NCBI GenBank assembly: GCA_016432725.1
Contig: JACJDG010000003.1
Location: forward strand, 372,001 to 436,000
DNA from: Streptomyces sp. DHE7-1
Lineage (GTDB): Bacteria; Actinomycetota; Actinomycetes; Streptomycetales; Streptomycetaceae
DNA length: 64,000 bases
Direction: 5' to 3'
Shown here: positions 46,680 to 55,839 of the stretch, one piece after another
Position numbering within the stretch: position 1 is the first letter of the stretch
Layout of the letters: the number at the start of each line of letters is the position of its first letter
Made by a program: the position numbers and the translations under genes
The notes under the pieces: model-generated
Database searches by the model: none
The model's input: the letters and a program-made list of their open reading frames with translations, nothing else
Told to the model about the DNA's origin: nothing

Positions 46680-47795
46680 GTGGAGGAACACCTGACTGTG
46701 GGACGTGTGGCCGAGCTGGCCCGCGTGAGCGTCCGCACGCTGCATCACTACGACGAGATCGGCCTGGTGCGGCCGTCCGCGCGGACCGCGGCGGGATACC
46801 GGGCCTACTCGGCGGGCGACATCGAGCGACTGCGGGAGGTGCTCGTCTACCGGCGGCTGGGCTTCGGACTGCGCGAGATCGCGGAGTTGGTCGACGACCC
46901 GGACACCGACGCGGTCGCGCACCTGCACCGGCTGCGCGGCCTGCTGCTGGAACAGCGTGACCGCGCTGCCGCCATGGTGACGGCCATCGACCGGGAACTG
47001 GAGGCACGGGCAATGGGGATCAGGACCACATCGGAGGATCAACTCAGATTGTTCGGGGCGCAGTTGTACGACACCATCGGGTCCGCGTACCCCGCGACGC
47101 GACGCACCGAGCCGCGGATCGCCGAGCGGGTCTGGGCTGCGCTCGGGGACGCGCGAACGGTGCTGAACGTCGGCGCCGGCACCGGCTCCTACGAACCCCC
47201 GGACCGCGACGTGACCGCGGTGGAACCGTCGTCGGTCATGCGGGCGCAGCGTCCCGCGGGCGCGGCGCCCTGCGTGGCCGCCGCCGCGGAGAGCCTCCCG
47301 TTCGAGGACCGGTCCTTCGACGCCGCGATGGCCTTCAGTACCGTTCACCACTGGCGGGACCCGATCGCCGGGCTGCGCGAGATGCGGCGAGTGGCCCGCC
47401 GCGTGGTGGTGTTCACGCACGACGCGAGTGACGCCGGATGGCGTCACCGGTTCTGGCTCACCCGCGACTACCTGCCCGAGGTCGGCGAACTCGTCGCGGG
47501 CCGGCCCTCGGTGGACCGGCTGGCCGGCGCGATCGGGGCCCGTCTGGAGCCGGTGCTCATCCCATGGGACTGCGCCGACGGCTTCTTCGAGGCCCACTGG
47601 CGCCGGCCCGAGGCCTACCTGGACGAGCACGTGCGCCGCGCGGTGTCCGTATGGACCAGAGTCGGGCCGCGGGCCGAGCAGCGGGCGGTGACCAGGCTCC
47701 GCGCCGATCTCTCCTCGGGCCGGTGGGCCGAGCGCAACCGCGACCTGGTCGACCTCGACGCGGCGGAACTCGGCCTCCGCCTACTCGTGGCCTGA
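46680..47795 (+). CDS. MerR-type regulator fused to a class I methyltransferase
   Basis: 371 residues in one uninterrupted frame. Residues about 5-75 are a MerR DNA-binding domain (LTVGRVAELARVSVRTLHHYDEIG-type, then RTAAGYRAYSAGDIERL). A dimer helix and the start of a TipA-like tail (MGIRTTSEDQLRLFG) follow. From about residue 125 the protein becomes a SAM methyltransferase: YDTIGSAYPATRR, VLNVGAGTGSYE (motif I), DRSFDAAMAFSTVHHW (post-I/IV) and a long C-terminus. The fusion is unusual. GTG 46680 is the likely start. A TTGACC at 46642 precedes a MerR-type spaced promoter candidate. Whether the methyltransferase is active is unknown. Confidence 0.8.
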   Translation: MEEHLTVGRVAELARVSVRTLHHYDEIGLVRPSARTAAGYRAYSAGDIERLREVLVYRRLGFGLREIAELVDDPDTDAVAHLHRLRGLLLEQRDRAAAMVTAIDRELEARAMGIRTTSEDQLRLFGAQLYDTIGSAYPATRRTEPRIAERVWAALGDARTVLNVGAGTGSYEPPDRDVTAVEPSSVMRAQRPAGAAPCVAAAAESLPFEDRSFDAAMAFSTVHHWRDPIAGLREMRRVARRVVVFTHDASDAGWRHRFWLTRDYLPEVGELVAGRPSVDRLAGAIGARLEPVLIPWDCADGFFEAHWRRPEAYLDEHVRRAVSVWTRVGPRAEQRAVTRLRADLSSGRWAERNRDLVDLDAAELGLRLLVA

Positions 47796-47990
47796 ACCCT
47801 GGTGCGTGAGCACGCCGGGCGCGCGCCGTCCCCTCCGGCCCGGTGGACGCTCGCTGACCGGCTGCCGCGAAGTCGGCGCCGTCGCGGTGCTGTTCGCGTG
47901 TAGAGCCCCTACCGCCCGTCGACGACATCGCTGCGCTGGAGCACTCCACCCGGTTCCCGTCATCTCCCTGGGTACGGTCCCGCCGTCACC

Positions 47991-48023
47991 CGGCACCCTC
48001 GGCCGCATTCCCCGAGGGTGCCG
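47991..48023. terminator. Hairpin between convergent genes
   Basis: 12-bp stem CGGCACCCTCGG/CCGAGGGTGCCG with a 9-nt loop, between the MerR-methyltransferase and the Clp_N gene. Confidence 0.7.
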
Positions 48024-48067
48024 GACGGCGGTCCCCGGCTCACCGAACGCGCGGGCCGGGAACCCGA

Positions 48068-49048
48068 TCAGCCGGCTCGCCGGCGGAGCCGGGGCGCGAG
48101 GACCGTGCGCACGGCCTTGGCCACCTTGCCCGCGGCGGACCCGTCCTCCTCCTCGGGTTCCGGTTCGAGCATCCGCTGGATCTGCGACAGCAATTGGTTG
48201 GTCGACCGCCAGAGCGGGACGAACATGCCGGCGACCGGCCCGACGCCCGCGACCGGTCCGTCGGCCAGCTCGGTGACCCGCTTGGCGATCGCGACCGTCG
48301 CCGGGTCCCGGAGGATCAGGTGCACCTCGTCGTCGACCAGCCGGATCTCCATCCTGCGCGCGGCCGCTTCCTCCGGGTTCGCGTCGGCCGTCGTCTCCGG
48401 ATCCAGTTCGTCGATCTTGGCGGCGACCGTGTCGGGGTCGACGCCGAGATCGCGCAGCACCCTGGCCGCCATGCTGTTCTCCGTCCGCAGCATCGCCTCC
48501 AGCAGGTGATGGCTGCCGACCGGCGCGCCACCGGCCAGCGCGCTGGCGGTGGAGACGGTGTCCTCGGTGGCGGGTGTGCCGGCCGGCCACGGCCCGGTCC
48601 CGAGATCCCGCGATCCCTCCAGTGCCGCCAGCACCGCGGCTCGGATCCTGCTGACCGGATCGATCCGTGCGGCGAGCACCTGCGCGCCGACGCCCTCCCC
48701 CTCCCGGACGAGGGCGAGCAGGATGTGTTCCGTACCGATGTTCTTGTGGTGCAGCTGCTGCGCCTCGCGCAGGGCGAGTTCCAGCGTCTTCTTCGCGCGC
48801 GGCGCGAACGGGATGTGGCCGCTCAGCTCCTCCGTGCCGGGCTCGACCACCGCGGCGATGTCGGCGCGCGCCGTCTCCTTGTCGTACCCGAGCTGGTGCA
48901 GGACCTTCACCGCGACGCTGTCCGGTACCTCGAGCAGCGCCAGCAGGAGGTGCTCCGTGCCGATGTGGGCGTGCTTGAGCTGCCTCGCCTCCTCCTGAGC
49001 CGTGACGACCACCTTGCGGGCTTTCACCGTGAACCTCTCGAATGACAT
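48068..49048 (-). CDS. Stand-alone Clp N-domain protein (ClpC2-like)
   Basis: 326 residues without any AAA+ domain. The N-terminus is a ClpC-type double Clp_N repeat: MSFERFTVKARKVVVTAQEE, HIGTEHLLLALLE, FAPRAKKTLELALREAQ and NIGTEHILLALVREGEG. A third Clp_N-like half-repeat (GSHHLLEAMLRTENSMAARVL) follows, and a basic C-terminal tail. In mycobacteria the comparable ClpC2 sequesters antibiotics that target the ClpC1 N-domain; the architecture here is different but the logic could be shared. It is divergent from an HTH gene with a 68-nt common promoter. Confidence 0.85.
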   Translation of the reverse strand: MSFERFTVKARKVVVTAQEEARQLKHAHIGTEHLLLALLEVPDSVAVKVLHQLGYDKETARADIAAVVEPGTEELSGHIPFAPRAKKTLELALREAQQLHHKNIGTEHILLALVREGEGVGAQVLAARIDPVSRIRAAVLAALEGSRDLGTGPWPAGTPATEDTVSTASALAGGAPVGSHHLLEAMLRTENSMAARVLRDLGVDPDTVAAKIDELDPETTADANPEEAAARRMEIRLVDDEVHLILRDPATVAIAKRVTELADGPVAGVGPVAGMFVPLWRSTNQLLSQIQRMLEPEPEEEDGSAAGKVAKAVRTVLAPRLRRRAG

Positions 49049-49066
49049 GTCTTCAGGGTCTCAGCC

Positions 49067-49090
49067 CTGTCAATACACTGCTATTGATAG
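49067..49090. promoter_or_regulatory. Inverted repeat in the shared Clp_N / HTH promoter
   Basis: CTGTCAATA-N6-TATTGATAG: 9-bp arms with one mismatch. It is strikingly AT-rich and centred in the 68-nt gap between two divergent starts, so one protein bound here could control both genes. Confidence 0.7.
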
Positions 49091-49116
49091 GGTCACCGTG
49101 TGGAAGGGAGGGTGTG

Positions 49117-49476
49117 ATGGAGACACCGTCGGACTGGGAGGACCGGCTCGCGCGCTGGCAGAGCGAGCTGGAGCTGTTCGAGCAGCTGGACGAGACACCC
49201 TGGGTCACGCTGGCCAGGGCGGAAGCCGAGACCGGCGTGTCCCGTTCGGCCCTGCGGTCCTGGTACCGCAACGGCGAGATCCGGTCCCGGCTGGTGGACG
49301 GCCCGAACGGGCCCCAGCGCCTGGTCCAGCTGGAGGCGGTGATCGAGCGGGCCGCCTCGTCACCGCGCATTCAACGCAGAGCGGAACGGGAGGTCAGCCT
49401 GGAAGCCCAGGTCACCCTGCTGCGTCACCGGGTCGACCAGCTCGAACTGCGGCTGGCCGCGCTGGAGCGCAGGTGA
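49117..49476 (+). CDS. Small HTH protein with C-terminal coiled coil
   Basis: 119 residues from ATG 49117 (GGAGGG upstream). A MerR/excisionase-like helix-turn-helix (VTLARAEAETGVSRSALRSWYRNGEI) is followed by a wing-like RLVDGPNGPQRLV and a heptad-patterned helix (SLEAQVTLLRHRVDQLELRL), probably for dimerisation. Divergent from the Clp_N gene and next to the palindrome; probably their common regulator. Confidence 0.75.
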   Translation: METPSDWEDRLARWQSELELFEQLDETPWVTLARAEAETGVSRSALRSWYRNGEIRSRLVDGPNGPQRLVQLEAVIERAASSPRIQRRAEREVSLEAQVTLLRHRVDQLELRLAALERR

Positions 49477-49485
49477 CCGGCGCGG

Positions 49486-49659
49486 GCGGCCGACATCGAG
49501 GCCCAGGAACGGCGGCTGCGCACTGCCGGCGCGCCCATCACCATGCCGCTGCGCGAGGAGCCATGGGGTGAGCGGCTTTTCCAGCTGACCGACCCCGACG
49601 GCATCGTCGTCCAGCTCGTCGAGTGGGCCACTCCCCCTGCCGGAGATCCCGCCGCGTAG
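49486..49659 (+). pseudogene. C-terminal remnant of a VOC (glyoxalase-like) protein
   Basis: 57 residues (ADIEAQERRLRTAGAPITMP, then ERLFQLTDPDGIVVQLVEW) matching the final beta-alpha-beta unit of a VOC domain, ending TAG at 49657-49659. No start codon; it begins right after the HTH stop. The N-terminal half is missing. Confidence 0.7.
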
Positions 49660-49672
49660 CCGGACGTCCGCC

Positions 49673-49702
49673 GTCACCCCTGCCGGCGCCGGCAGGGGTG
49701 AC
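49673..49702. terminator. 30-bp perfect palindrome
   Basis: 15-bp arms starting GTCACCCCTGCCGGC with no spacer. It follows the VOC remnant by 13 nt and probably acts as a terminator. Confidence 0.7.
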
Positions 49703-49985
49703 GAAGAAGGGCGGCGGAGGCAATCCCCCGGCGCGCCGCTCCCGTACCTACTTCGCCGGAGGCAGTCCCCCAGGGAGTGACTCCGAGCAGAGCCCGACCG
49801 GAGGGCTCATGGCCGGAGCGCACCGTACCCACCCCTGTGCGTGTGCGGAACGGCCCTTCCCATCCCGCCTGTACGAATGCGTTGGGGCCGGTCCGCGTGT
49901 TCAGTCGAGCGTCCTCGGCCCCCTGCACCCGGGGAGGCCCAGGCCGTGCCCGGCCCACGTCCGACGGTGCCCATCCGGAGTCGTC
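49703..49985. other. Intergenic region, no gene recognised
   Basis: About 280 nt. It has two short direct repeats (GGAGGCARTCCCCC near 49716 and 49759) and a possible promoter around 49870-49905 for the membrane-protein gene. An open frame runs through but has no coding support. Confidence 0.4.
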
Positions 49986-50444
49986 ATGAACTCCATCTCC
50001 GTCACCGACATCGCTCTGCGCGGACTGGGAGCGTGCTGTGCGGTCGGCAACGCCGTGTTGCACGCGCTCCTCGTCCCGGACCACCTGGAGGAGAAGTTCT
50101 ACATGGGGGTGCTGTTCGCCGTGGGCGGTGGCGTCATGCTCGTCGTGGCCGCCACCCTCGTGGCCGGGAAACGCTCCATGACAGCGTGGCTGACGGGAGC
50201 GGCCGTCAGCCTCGGCATGATCGTCGGATTCGGGCTGTCGCGTACCGTCGGTCTGCCGGACGGCTACTACGAGCCCGGCTGGGAGCCGCCGTACGGCCCG
50301 CTTTCCCTGATCGTCGAGGGCCTGTTCGTCCTCGCGTTCCTCACCTGGCTGGGAGTCAGGCGGGCGGCGGCCGCCCAGGCGCCGCCCTCGGGCGGGGCGC
50401 GCACCGAACGGACCGCGCCGGCGCGGGTGACGGGAGGCAAGTGA
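49986..50444 (+). CDS. Small four-helix membrane protein
   Basis: 152 residues with four hydrophobic segments at about residues 10-30, 40-62, 68-88 and 105-125, and a polar C-terminal tail. It resembles uncharacterised Streptomyces integral membrane proteins; no function recognised. ATG 49986 is chosen because the first helix starts soon after it. Confidence 0.7.
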   Translation: MNSISVTDIALRGLGACCAVGNAVLHALLVPDHLEEKFYMGVLFAVGGGVMLVVAATLVAGKRSMTAWLTGAAVSLGMIVGFGLSRTVGLPDGYYEPGWEPPYGPLSLIVEGLFVLAFLTWLGVRRAAAAQAPPSGGARTERTAPARVTGGK

Positions 50445-50527
50445 GCGTCCCGGGCCGAGGACCGGGGCCTCGACGGCGGCGTCGGCGCGGCCCTTCCCGA
50501 CCGAGTGGCCGCCGTCGAGCCCCGCCG

Positions 50528-51184
50528 TCAGGCGCCCGGTTCGGCGCGGGGCACCCAGCCGTTGTCGGCACCGGTGCGGATCAGGTCCTGCGCGTATCGC
50601 CAGAGGTCCGCGGAGGCATCCTGGATCACCGACTTCCGGGCGAGCACGTCCGCCTCGGTGACTCCCGGTGTGCGCCAGGTCCCGCCGCGGTTGCCGTAGT
50701 TGAGGAGCAGCGGCTGGAGCCGGTCCATGGCCTTCGCGAATCGCGCCTCGGGCGTGACGCGTTCCTCGAACTCGTCCCACAGGGAACGGAAGTGGTCACG
50801 CTGGTCGGGCGGCAGGAGCGCGAAGAGCTTGTCCGCCGCCTGTTGTTCGCGGACGTCCTGGTCGGCGGCGGCCGCCGAGTCGTACAGGAAGGTGTCTCCG
50901 GCGTAGATCTCCACCAGGTCGTGCAGGACCACGAGGGCGAGGACCTTGCTCGTGTCGATGGGCTCGTCCGCGTACTCGGCGAGCACCAGGGTCATCAGGG
51001 CGAGGTGCCACGAGTGCTCGGCGTCGTTCTCCTTGCGCTGCGCGGCCAGCAGCGGGCTCTGCCGGAAGACGTCCTTGAGCCGGTCCACCTCGATGATGAA
51101 CTCGATCTGGCGGCGCAGCCTTTCGGGGGTGCCGTCGGGCTGCTTCACCGACTCGGCGAGCAGGGGGAGGTCGTCGTGGGGCAT
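50528..51184 (-). CDS. HD-domain phosphohydrolase (YfbR/HDDC2-like)
   Basis: 218 residues. The HD metal site is AEHSWH (about residue 54) and LHDLVEIYAGD (about residue 89). The family includes YfbR, a 5'-deoxynucleotidase that removes phosphate from nucleoside monophosphates. It is the last gene of the ten-gene minus-strand run, 32 nt after the permease stop. In the azapteridine model it could dephosphorylate the ribosylaminopyrimidine phosphate; it could equally be a salvage or detoxification enzyme. Confidence 0.85.
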   Translation of the reverse strand: MPHDDLPLLAESVKQPDGTPERLRRQIEFIIEVDRLKDVFRQSPLLAAQRKENDAEHSWHLALMTLVLAEYADEPIDTSKVLALVVLHDLVEIYAGDTFLYDSAAAADQDVREQQAADKLFALLPPDQRDHFRSLWDEFEERVTPEARFAKAMDRLQPLLLNYGNRGGTWRTPGVTEADVLARKSVIQDASADLWRYAQDLIRTGADNGWVPRAEPGA

Positions 51185-51216
51185 GGGAACTCCTTGAAGG
51201 GGGTCGCGTGCGCTGG

Positions 51217-52577
51217 TCAGAGGCTGAGGTACTGCAGGAGGACGCTGGCGGTGAGGACCAGTGTCGTCACCCAGAGGGCGGGATGCGGTCGACGGCCACG
51301 CAGGACGCTCGCTCCGGTGCTGACGACGAAGGCCGCGGCCATGGCCTGGTCGATCGCGAGGGTGGCGACGGTGGTGACGACGGCGGCCGCCGTGACGGCC
51401 AGGCCCAGACGGTCGGTGCCGACCGGGCGCAGTGCGGTGAGCATCTTGACGGCCACGAAGACCAGCGCGCCCGTGGTCGCCTCCACCGGGACGTGGGCGA
51501 GAAGGGGACCGAGGAACAGGCAGGAGAACAGCAGCAGTCCGGTGACGACCGCCGCGACCCCGGTGCGGGCTCCGGCGCGGATGCCGACCGCGCTCTCCAC
51601 GAAGGCCACGAAGCTGGTTGATCCGGCCGCCGACCCGGCCACCGTGGCGCCGGCGTCGACGAGCAGCGCCTGACGCATCCCGGGCACCTGCCCGGTGCCG
51701 TCCTGCAGCGGGGTGCCCGCCGACAGCCCCACCACCTTCGCGATGCTGCCGAAGAAGTCGAGTGCGAAGAGCACGAGGATGACGCTCCACGCCTTCGGAT
51801 CGGCGATGACCGTGAGGTCGAAGCGGAGCAGAGCGGCCCCGCCGCCGTGCAGGCCGTCGGGGCCGGGCCCGGTCGTGACGCCCGCGAACGCGCAGTACAG
51901 CGCGGCGGCGGCGATGCCGCCCAGGACCGCCGCGGCACGGGCACCCAGGGCGTCCAGGCCCAGGGCGACGGCGAGGCCGACGTACAGGGCCACGGCCGGT
52001 GACCCCGTCCAGTCGCCCAGCCCGGACAACCGTCCGTCGGAGGTGACGACGAGGTGGGCGATCTGCAGGCCGACGAGACCGATGAAGGTGCCGACCGCGG
52101 CGGCGAGCGCCGTGCGCATCCGCCGGGGGATGGCGTCGATCATGGCCTCGCGCAGCCGCAGCAGGGAGACGGCGAGCATCGCGACGCCGGACCAGAACAC
52201 CATGCCCAGGGCCTCGGGCCAGGTGTAAGCGAGGGCACCGACCACGGAGAAGGCGATCATCGCGTTCATCTCCATGCCGGGTGCGACGGCGAAGGGGAGC
52301 CGGGCCCACAGTCCCATGGCCATGGTGGCGAGGCCGCCGACCGCCGCCGTCGCGAAGAAGGCGGCGGCTCGGGGATGCCGGCCTGGCCGAGGACGGCCGG
52401 GTTGACGACCACGATGTAGGAGAGCGCCAGGAACGTCGACGCCCCGGCGACGATCTCACGACGCCAGGTCGAGCCTCGCGCGCTGAGGGAGAAGTACCGG
52501 TCGAGGGTTCCGTGGCCGGAGCGGGGTTCGGGCGGCGGCGGTTTCGGGCGCAGCCCTGGGCGGTCAGGCGCGGTCAC
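51217..52577 (-). CDS. NCS2 purine permease (AzgA/PbuG-like)
   Basis: About 453 residues, 12-14 membrane segments. It begins LDRYFSLSARGSTWRREIVAG and LALSYIVVVNPAVL, has PFAVAPGMEMNAMIAF, and later LFALDFFGSIAKVVGL and GSAAGSTSFVAFVESA, the AzgA signature regions. It transports guanine or hypoxanthine in known members. A break at about 52367 is fixed by one base. It overlaps the phosphoribosyltransferase end by 14 nt, so it is co-translated. It may move a purine-like product or recapture precursor. Confidence 0.88.
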
Positions 52578-53379
52578 GTCGTGGTCCGCGCGGCGGGATG
52601 TCGGAGGCGACGGGGCTGATGGTGTCTCCGACGTCGCCCAGCAGCACCTGGTCGGGGGCGTCCGGTCGTACGGCGTAGAACTTTCCGTTCAGCGCCCCGG
52701 ACACGTGGCCGACGTGCAGAGTCAGCGACACCTCAAGTTCTTCGGCGTACCGTGCCAGCGCGAGTGCGCCCTGCCGGGTGGAGTGGCAGGTGAAGACCTC
52801 CACCTCGGCTCCCGCCTCGCACGCCAGTCGCAGTATCGCCATCAGGGTCACTCCGCTGGCCACGACGCCGTCGACGACGACCAGCCGGGCCGCCCGCGAG
52901 GGCAGCCACTCGTCGAGGCCCACGAGCAGGCCGCCGGCCACCGGCATCCGCTTGGCCTGGGGCGTCCACCCCCTTTTCCGGGGCAGGACGCCCAGGCTCT
53001 CGGCCAGGATGCGCCCCTCCCGCTCGGGAGCGATCACGGTGGTCTCGGGTAAGGACGCGCGGTCCCGCGCCTGGACGGGAAGCATGCCGTAGATGTCGAG
53101 GAGCGCCCGCAGATAGCGGCCGCGGTCGGCGTCGCGCTGTTCGGGAAGGTTGGCGACCGCCGTGACCTCGGCCATCCGCTCGATCACCGCGGGATCGCCG
53201 GAGGACGCGACACGTACGTTGTACGGCAGCGCGCCGGGGGCGTGCAGCGATTCCAGCAGATGCGGGTCGAAATGGACCAGGTGGCTGAAATAGGTGGCGT
53301 GCTGCTTCTCGAAGTCGTCCACCGTCTGCCTGGCCTGCAGGGGCAGTTCGGTCCTGTCGAGTAGACGGGCAGTGTTCAT
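52564..53379 (-). CDS. Phosphoribosyltransferase-like protein
   Basis: 271 residues. The PRPP-loop equivalent is VVVDGVVASGVTLMAILR near residue 180, a variant of the usual VDDxxxTG motif. An N-terminal 100-residue helical part (ATYFSHLVHFDPHLLESLH) is unusual for salvage enzymes. The ATG overlaps the exporter stop (ATGA 53376-53379). Type I PRTase fold is likely; whether it adds or removes ribose phosphate, or modifies the product for self-protection, is unknown. Confidence 0.7.
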   Translation of the reverse strand: MNTARLLDRTELPLQARQTVDDFEKQHATYFSHLVHFDPHLLESLHAPGALPYNVRVASSGDPAVIERMAEVTAVANLPEQRDADRGRYLRALLDIYGMLPVQARDRASLPETTVIAPEREGRILAESLGVLPRKRGWTPQAKRMPVAGGLLVGLDEWLPSRAARLVVVDGVVASGVTLMAILRLACEAGAEVEVFTCHSTRQGALALARYAEELEVSLTLHVGHVSGALNGKFYAVRPDAPDQVLLGDVGDTISPVASDIPPRGPRRDRA

Positions 53380-54800
53380 CGATGACCTCCGGTCGGGTGC
53401 TCTGAGGGCTGTTCTCGGTGGGTGGGAGGGGCGGGCTGTCGCCCTGTGCGGCTGAGGAGGATCAGCACCGACGGCGCGGCCGCCGCCGCGATGACGGCGG
53501 TGACGCAGAAGGCCAGCACGAAGTCCCCGGCCGTCGGCTGCTCTCCGTGCAGCAGGACCAGCAGGGCCAGGCCGATGGAGCCGCCGGTGTACTGCGCCGT
53601 GGTCACCAGGGCACTCCCGGTGGCGTTGCTCGTCTGTGGGAGGTCGCGCGTTCCGGTGATGAACATGGCGGTGAACGCCATGCCCTGGCCGAGTCCGCTC
53701 AGCAGCAGCCCCGGCAGGATTCCCGGCAGGTACCCGCCCTCGGCGCCGACGGCCAGTGCGAGCACCAGGAGACCGGCCGCACCGGTGAGGAAGGCCATGG
53801 ACAGCAGCCGCCTCAGCGGCACCCGGCCGGCGAGCCGGCCGGCCACCGTGTTGCCGACCGTGATGGTCCCGGCCAGGGGCAGGAAGGCCATGCCGGCGGC
53901 GAGCGCGCTGTAGTCCCGCACCTCCTGGAGGTACAGGGTGACGAGGTAGAACTCGGCGCCGAAACTCGCCATGTACAGCGCCGCGACCAGGCAGGCCGTT
54001 CGCAGGGTCCGCACGCCGAGCAGTGCCCGGGGCGCCAGCGGCCTGCGCCTCTTCTGGCTGCACGCCAGGAGCCCGCCCGCCAGTACGGTGACCGCCAGGG
54101 CGGTGGCGACGACGGGGAGGGCGGGCCGGGCGCGGGAGAGTTCCGTGAAGGCCAGCACGACGGCCACGACCGCGGTGCAGGCCGAGAGGGTGGCCGCGAC
54201 CGCGATGGGGGCCCGCTCCCCGGCCGTGGTGGCACGGAGCGCGTTCCCGGCGGCGAGGAGACAGACCGCCACGATGGGAAGGTTGATCCAGAAGATCCAC
54301 TGCCACGACGCCACCGCGAGGATGCCGCCGCCCGCCGTGACGCCGAGAGCGAGCCCGACCGCTCCGGTGGTGCCCCACACCGCCACGGCCCGGTCGCGCT
54401 CCGCGCCCGCCGGGTAGGCGGAGCTGAGCAGGCCCAGTGTCGCCGGGACCAGCAGGGCCGCCGCCACCCCTTGTCCGACCCGTGCGGCGATCAGTTCCGC
54501 GGCGGACGACGAGAGCGCGGCGCCGGCCGAGGAGGCGGCGAAGAGCAGCTGAGCGGTGAGGAACACCCGGCCGGAGCCGAAGACGTCCGCCAACTGCCCG
54601 CCCAGCAGCAGGAAACCGGCGAAGAAGATCGCGTACGCGCTCACGATCCACTGCAGCGCGACCGCGGAGAAGTGGAGGCTCGTACCGATGTCGGGCAGCG
54701 CGACGTAGATGATGGAGAAGTCGAGCGCCACCAGCAGTTGCGCCCCGGCCAGCGCTGTCAGTAAGCGGGCACCCGGCGTCGGGGCGGGAGAAACGGGCAC
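53376..54800 (-). CDS. DHA2-family MFS exporter (14 TM)
   Basis: 474 residues, 14 hydrophobic segments. It opens LLVALDFSIIYVALPDIG, with RVGQGVAAALLVPATLGLL and the antiporter motif C region GTTGAVGLALGVTAGGGIL. DHA2 members are drug/proton antiporters. In Pseudomonas protegens the toxoflavin cluster carries an MFS exporter (ToxM), so this is the natural candidate for product export. It lies 26 nt after the nucleoside hydrolase stop. Confidence 0.9.
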   Translation of the reverse strand: MPVSPAPTPGARLLTALAGAQLLVALDFSIIYVALPDIGTSLHFSAVALQWIVSAYAIFFAGFLLLGGQLADVFGSGRVFLTAQLLFAASSAGAALSSSAAELIAARVGQGVAAALLVPATLGLLSSAYPAGAERDRAVAVWGTTGAVGLALGVTAGGGILAVASWQWIFWINLPIVAVCLLAAGNALRATTAGERAPIAVAATLSACTAVVAVVLAFTELSRARPALPVVATALAVTVLAGGLLACSQKRRRPLAPRALLGVRTLRTACLVAALYMASFGAEFYLVTLYLQEVRDYSALAAGMAFLPLAGTITVGNTVAGRLAGRVPLRRLLSMAFLTGAAGLLVLALAVGAEGGYLPGILPGLLLSGLGQGMAFTAMFITGTRDLPQTSNATGSALVTTAQYTGGSIGLALLVLLHGEQPTAGDFVLAFCVTAVIAAAAAPSVLILLSRTGRQPAPPTHREQPSEHPTGGHR

Positions 54801-54826
54801 GGTCGGTCAGCCTCCGTAGTCATGGG

Positions 54827-55759
54827 TCAGCCCAGAGCGGCCAGCGCCGTCAGGAACACGTCCCAGAACCGGTCCGTGTCCAGGCGCGTGGCCACCTGCG
54901 CGTTGGGGGTCCTTCCCGTGACACCGTAGAGGTCGATCACCGTCGCGCCGCGGGTGAACTCCCCGTGCAGTTCGATCGAGACGGGGGCCTCCACGCATTC
55001 CACGAGGCTCGGATCGAGCACGCGGGCGACGGCGACGGGGTCGTGCAGCGGTGCGTCGGGCAGGTCCCAGATCTGGTCGTAGGTGCTGGAACGGAATTCG
55101 AGCAGGGCCGCCGACGCCTTGCTGATGTGCGTGCCCACGTCGACGATCCGCCGCAGGACGTCCTGGGTGACCGGTGCCTGGTGCGTGACGTTGAGGCCGC
55201 AGTACGTCATGGGGACGCCGCTGTCGAGCACTTCGCGGGCGGCCTCGGGGTCGACCAGGATGTTGTACTCCGAGTAGGGCAGCGTGTTGCCGCGATGCGT
55301 GGCTCCTCCCATGCACACGATTTCCTTGATCTTCTCCTTGTCCTGCGGATGGAGGGCGAGGAGGCCCGCGATGTTCGTCTGGGGCCCGGTCACCACCAGG
55401 GTGACGGGTTCGCGGCTGTCGGCGAGCAGGTCGTGGATGAGGTCCACGGCGTGCGCGGAGTGGAGCGGGACCTCCGGCTCCGGGAAGTCCCAGCCGTCCA
55501 GGCCGGTTTCGCCATGCACGTCGTCTCCGATCAGCAGCCTGCCGGTGAGCGGCTTGGCGTACCCGGCGGCGACGGGCACGTCGAAGGCCTTGGCGAGGGA
55601 GCACATACGCCGTGCGTTCAGGGCCGTCTTCGCCACGGTCTGGTTGCCCGCGCTGGTGGTGACCGCCCTGAGGTCCACGCGGGGGTCACCGACGGCGAGC
55701 AGGATGGCCATCGCGTCGTCGTGGCCGGGATCGCAGTCCAGGATGATGGGGGTGGGCAT
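54827..55759 (-). CDS. Inosine/uridine-type nucleoside hydrolase
   Basis: 310 residues. The N-terminal DCDPGHDDAMAILLA is the calcium-binding signature of the family; TGPQTNIAGLL and EYNILVDPEAA follow in the right places, and HDPVAV near residue 240 supplies the catalytic histidine region. It cleaves N-ribosidic bonds. Within this operon it could release the free pyrimidine from a ribosylaminopyrimidine. ATG 55759 is selected because the signature must be near the N-terminus. Confidence 0.92.
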   Translation of the reverse strand: MPTPIILDCDPGHDDAMAILLAVGDPRVDLRAVTTSAGNQTVAKTALNARRMCSLAKAFDVPVAAGYAKPLTGRLLIGDDVHGETGLDGWDFPEPEVPLHSAHAVDLIHDLLADSREPVTLVVTGPQTNIAGLLALHPQDKEKIKEIVCMGGATHRGNTLPYSEYNILVDPEAAREVLDSGVPMTYCGLNVTHQAPVTQDVLRRIVDVGTHISKASAALLEFRSSTYDQIWDLPDAPLHDPVAVARVLDPSLVECVEAPVSIELHGEFTRGATVIDLYGVTGRTPNAQVATRLDTDRFWDVFLTALAALG

Positions 55760-55839
55760 GTCTGGCTCCAGGTGTCCGGTAGGGGGGTCCTTCGACGGAC
55801 GGGCGTGCGCGAGGTCCGGCCGCCCTGGCGGCGGCCTCG

